Below, in pieces: positions 61,140-64,000 of a stretch of 64,000 bases of DNA. Location: positions 1 to 64,000 of the forward strand of contig CANLCC010000005.1 in NCBI GenBank assembly GCA_947488815.1. The letters run 5' to 3'. Position 1 is the stretch's first letter; each line of letters opens with the position of its first letter. The notes under the pieces were generated by a model. It did no database searches, had not been told where the DNA came from, and was given only the letters and a program-made list of their open reading frames with translations. This DNA is from CAIQIA01 sp945861105 (GTDB lineage Bacteria; Cyanobacteriota; Cyanobacteriia; PCC-6307; Cyanobiaceae). Position numbers and translations under genes: made by a program.

Positions 61140-61643
61140 TCAATCGGCCCGGCCCACCACCGAAGACCACACCCCTTCAGCCTTGGCCAGCAGCTGCTGG
61201 CGGCTGTCGCTGCGCACCAGGTTGCGGCTGCTGTAGAGACCGATCCAGATCAGGCCCACCAGCTGCAGCAGCCGCGGCAGCAGCGGGACCCCGTCAAGGG
61301 CGCCCAGCACCGATCCCAGCAGGCGCAGCACCAGCAGCAGGGCCAGGGCCGCCGCCAGAGCCTTGAGCGGGCGCTGGCTCTGCTGCCACAGCTCGGCCAC
61401 CTGGCCTTCCCCCAGCCAGCCATTGAGGCGGTCGAGCAGTTCCTGCCATTCGCCCCCCGTCTCGCCAGCGCCGGCGTCGGTGGCGGCCGGCAGCACCACG
61501 GTCTCGAGGATGGCGTCCACCACGGGGGTGGCTTCCTGCGGGGCAGGCTCCACGGGGGCCGGTTCGGCAGGCGGCGCAGATTCAGCCACCGGCGGCGTCA
61601 GGACCTCGGGATGCTCGGTGTCGGGCGTTTCGGGGGTGTTCAT
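61140..61643 (-). CDS. CURT1/CAAD-domain thylakoid protein
   Basis: This 167-residue protein has a Pro/Ala/Glu-rich N-terminus (about 1-75), then the CAAD domain: an amphipathic helix (WQELLDRLNGWLGEGQVAEL), two closely spaced membrane helices (KALAAALALLLVLRLLGSVL and LLPRLLQLVGLIWIGLYSSR) and a final helix. This is the layout of CURT1, which bends thylakoid membrane edges, and of CAAD domains fused to some cyanobacterial tRNA synthetases. The ATG at 61643 is used, with an ATG at 61658 as an alternative. Confidence 0.84.
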   Translation of the reverse strand: MNTPETPDTEHPEVLTPPVAESAPPAEPAPVEPAPQEATPVVDAILETVVLPAATDAGAGETGGEWQELLDRLNGWLGEGQVAELWQQSQRPLKALAAALALLLVLRLLGSVLGALDGVPLLPRLLQLVGLIWIGLYSSRNLVRSDSRQQLLAKAEGVWSSVVGRAD

Positions 61644-61688
61644 GCCTTGGCGTGCCAACGGCGGGAGTTTATGGGGGCCCGGCAGGCC

Positions 61689-62840
61689 TCAGCCCTCCAG
61701 AGGCGGCGGTGGCTGGACTGTCGGCAGCGCAGCCGCCGGGCCGAGGGGAAACCGGCCGTCGAGCAGCTGCTCCACCAGTTCGTCGGCGATTTCATCGGCC
61801 AGCCGCAGGCTGCAGGCCGGCCCCACGGGCAGGCGGTGGCCGTCCACCTGGATGCGACCGCCGAGCAGTTCGGCGTAGGTCACGGTGCCAAACCCCGGCC
61901 GCACCCGGCGCGGAATCGAGAAATCGAGCACCGGCACTTCGAGTTCGGCATCGCTGGCGGCCGCCTGGCGGGCCTGGCTTTCCCCCAGCAACGGCACCGG
62001 TGCCGCCACCGCCACCAGCAGGCTGGCCCCGTGGCCCTCGAAGAACGCCGGCCGCAGCCAGCGGGGTTCCAGCTCCGTCAGGGGGGCACTGAGGGCGAGG
62101 CTGACCCCTGGGGCCCGGGCCTGGCCCCCCGGCTGGCGGCGGGTGCCCGGCTGGTGGCCGCTGCCGGGCCCCAGCACCTGCCCGATCGCCCCGGCCACCA
62201 GCACCGGCATGCCGGGGCCCAGCCCCAGCAGCCCCGGCATGCTGTGGCCGACGCTGCGGGCGCCGCTGCCGGTGAACAGGGCATTGCCATAGGGACCGAG
62301 CAGGGGCCCGTAGGGACTGGCCAGCACCCCATCGGCGCTGCTGACGGCCACCACGCCCCCCTCCACCAGCCCCCGCTGCAGCAGCAGGCGGCCGTTGCTC
62401 AGGTGACGCCGGTCGATGCTGGTGACCAGGTCCCTTCGCGGGTGCAGCGGTGTCACTTCGCCCTGCAGGGCCAGGGGCAGTTCCCGTCCGGCAAGCAGAT
62501 CTGCGAGCACGTGGGCGCCGCCGCGGCGGCCGCCACCGCCCAGGCCGCCACCGATGGGCAGGCAGAGTTCGCCGGCCCCGAATCCCCCCTCAAGGGTCAT
62601 GTCGGCCAGCAGGGCCCGGCGGATGCGCAGGGGCGGGTCGGCCGGACCGAGGCTGATGGTGACGAGCCCCTGGTCGGTGAAGTCGGCCCCTGCCGCCGCC
62701 AGCACGTCGGTGTCGGCGTAGGCAGCGGCCAGGCCCTGGGCCGCCACCCGGCGGCGGAAGTCAAGGGCCGTGGTGGCGCGCAGCTGCCCCCGGCGCTGCC
62801 GTTCCCGCAGCTCTTCGATCGTGCGGGCCGGAAAGGCCAT
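61689..62840 (-). CDS. DUF39 family homocysteine-biosynthesis protein
   Basis: This 383-residue protein starts RTIEELRERQRRGQLRATTA and has DTDVLAAAGADFTDQGLVTI, GGGLGGGGRRGGAHVLADLL and SIDRRHLSNGRLLLQRGLVE, matching the DUF39 proteins. In methanogens DUF39 proteins with a ferredoxin partner make homocysteine from aspartate semialdehyde and sulfide. The ferredoxin-type partner is not adjacent here. Assignment rests on pattern recognition of the N-terminal segment and glycine-rich loop, so it is moderately firm. Confidence 0.72.
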   Translation of the reverse strand: MAFPARTIEELRERQRRGQLRATTALDFRRRVAAQGLAAAYADTDVLAAAGADFTDQGLVTISLGPADPPLRIRRALLADMTLEGGFGAGELCLPIGGGLGGGGRRGGAHVLADLLAGRELPLALQGEVTPLHPRRDLVTSIDRRHLSNGRLLLQRGLVEGGVVAVSSADGVLASPYGPLLGPYGNALFTGSGARSVGHSMPGLLGLGPGMPVLVAGAIGQVLGPGSGHQPGTRRQPGGQARAPGVSLALSAPLTELEPRWLRPAFFEGHGASLLVAVAAPVPLLGESQARQAAASDAELEVPVLDFSIPRRVRPGFGTVTYAELLGGRIQVDGHRLPVGPACSLRLADEIADELVEQLLDGRFPLGPAAALPTVQPPPPLEG

Positions 62841-62898
62841 CAGGGGGCAGAGTCTTCGTTAATCTTGGTTGTTCCTGGATCACAGGGCGGAGCAGGGC

Positions 62899-64000
62899 AT
62901 GACGGATTCCACCGGACCCACGAACCCGGGTGGTTCCAGCGAGCGCATCATCCAGACCGATCTGCGCAACGAGATGTCGCGCTCGTACCTCGAGTACGCC
63001 ATGAGCGTGATCGTGGGACGGGCGCTGCCCGATGCCCGCGACGGCCTCAAGCCCGTCCATCGCCGGATCCTCTACGCGATGTACGAACTGGGGCTCACGG
63101 CCGACCGCCCCTACCGCAAGTGCGCCCGGGTCGTGGGGGAGGTGCTGGGCAAGTACCACCCCCATGGCGACACCGCCGTGTACGACGCCCTGGTGCGCAT
63201 GGCCCAGGACTTCTCGATGCGGGCACCCCTCATCGACGGCCACGGCAATTTCGGCTCGGTGGATAACGACCCACCGGCCGCCATGCGATACACCGAATCG
63301 CGCTTGCAGGCCCTCACCAGCGACAGCCTGCTGGAAGACATCGAGAACGAAACTGTCGATTTCATCGACAACTTCGACGGTTCCCAGCAGGAGCCCACGG
63401 TGATGCCGGCCCGGGTGCCGCAGCTGTTGCTGAATGGCTCCTCGGGGATCGCCGTGGGGATGGCGACCAACATCCCACCCCACAATCTGGGTGAGCTGAT
63501 TGATGGTGTGCTGGCTCTGATTGCCGATCCTGAGATTGATGATCGTCGCTTGATGACGATCATCCCCGGTCCAGACTTCCCCACCGGCGGCCAGATTCTC
63601 GGCCGCAGCGGCATCCGCGAGACCTACACCGGCGGCAGGGGATCCATCACCATGCGCGGCGTCGCCGGCGTCGAGACCCTTGAGGTGAAGGGGCGCCCCG
63701 ACAGGGATGCGGTGGTGATCACCGAGCTCCCCTACCAGACCAACAAGGCTGCCCTGATCGAGCGCATCGCCGAGTTGGTCAACGACAAGAAGCTGGAAGG
63801 CATTTCAGACATCCGGGATGAAAGCGATCGCGAAGGGATGCGCATCGTGATCGAGCTGAGGCGTGACGCCTACCCGCAGGTGGTGCTGAACAACTTGTAT
63901 AAGCTCACGCCGCTGCAGAACAATTTCAGCGCCTACATGCTGGCGCTGGTGAAGGGCGAGCCGGTGGTGCTCAACCTGCGCGGAATGCTGCAGGTGTTCC
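62899..64000 (+). CDS. gyrA: DNA gyrase subunit A (5' part, cut by window edge)
   Basis: The first 367 residues of GyrA are present; the gene continues past the window. Conserved segments are MSRSYLEYAMSVIVGRALPD, DGLKPVHRRILYAMYELG, GKYHPHGDTAVYDALVRMAQ, and the catalytic tyrosine Tyr131 in AAMRYTESRL. The quinolone-region serine is replaced in the normal picocyanobacterial way (HPHGDTAVY). Gyrase introduces negative supercoils with GyrB. It is divergent from the DUF39 gene by 58 bp. Confidence 0.97.
   Translation, partial: MTDSTGPTNPGGSSERIIQTDLRNEMSRSYLEYAMSVIVGRALPDARDGLKPVHRRILYAMYELGLTADRPYRKCARVVGEVLGKYHPHGDTAVYDALVRMAQDFSMRAPLIDGHGNFGSVDNDPPAAMRYTESRLQALTSDSLLEDIENETVDFIDNFDGSQQEPTVMPARVPQLLLNGSSGIAVGMATNIPPHNLGELIDGVLALIADPEIDDRRLMTIIPGPDFPTGGQILGRSGIRETYTGGRGSITMRGVAGVETLEVKGRPDRDAVVITELPYQTNKAALIERIAELVNDKKLEGISDIRDESDREGMRIVIELRRDAYPQVVLNNLYKLTPLQNNFSAYMLALVKGEPVVLNLRGMLQVF

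Overview
This window is a gene-dense, very GC-rich stretch of a cyanobacterial chromosome, most likely a Cyanobium/Synechococcus-type picocyanobacterium. Direct evidence is the set of oxygenic-photosynthesis genes: psaK, petN, petG, cytM, chlI, thf1 (psb29), a Psb32/TPM protein, a CURT1/CAAD protein, a POR-like reductase, and homologues of the plastid-encoded proteins Ycf49, Ycf19 (YggT) and Ycf55. The assignment to the picocyanobacterial branch is inferred from the high GC, the short intergenic gaps and the form of the small proteins such as PetN. No insertion sequence, prophage, integrase, CRISPR array or rRNA operon was seen. The single tRNA is tRNA-Ser(GGA).

Layout. 1-8 kb: a phosphate-binding protein and tRNA-Ser, then a rightward run of a 2Fe-2S ferredoxin, an inositol monophosphatase, hisZ, a 4Fe-4S ferredoxin, htpG, rpmB and a secreted PrxQ-type peroxiredoxin, with csaB facing them. 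8-19 kb: a CHAD protein, Ycf49 (DUF2499), DUF3593 and psaK; then dxs, ilvA, scpB, YggT, a MazG-like enzyme, pyk, an ABC permease and a Nudix hydrolase. 19-31 kb: ftsH, clpP, thf1, petN with two membrane or exported partners, clpS, purK, a lone sugar-type ABC permease, aroB, a MidA-like methyltransferase, a TPM/Psb32 protein and a GH104 lysozyme-like protein. 31-36 kb: a glycosyltransferase, a metallophosphoesterase, nadA and class I aldolase.

36-42 kb holds a tightly overlapping four-gene DNA repair cassette: MBL-fold exonuclease, ATP-dependent DNA ligase, Lhr-type helicase and PdeM phosphoesterase. A frameshifted conserved protein gene follows. 43-48.5 kb: a CBS protein, a CDP-alcohol phosphatidyltransferase, a CSP41-like epimerase, hisA, a Fur-family regulator, a Ycf55-like protein and a thioredoxin-fold protein. 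48.5-51.3 kb is the most unusual part: a Nif11-domain protein faces a small ORF, a PiT-like membrane protein and a protein that reads as a pentameric ligand-gated ion channel (ELIC/GLIC type). 51-64 kb: a POR-like SDR coupled to chlI, a DUF3370 protein, a beta-lactamase-fold protein, a TrmH/TrmJ-type methyltransferase, cytM divergent from petG, rsmD running antisense through petG, hisH, a LOG-family protein, trxA, guaB3, a CURT1-like protein, a DUF39 homocysteine-biosynthesis protein, and the 5' part of gyrA cut by the window edge.

Most genes are core metabolism and photosynthesis. The best candidates for under-described biology are the channel-like gene with its neighbours, the POR-like partner of chlI, the 43-residue membrane protein behind petN, and the rsmD/petG antisense overlap. 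Starts were chosen by family length, signal peptides and overlap with neighbours; several genes use GTG or TTG. All family assignments come from reading the proteins, with no database search.
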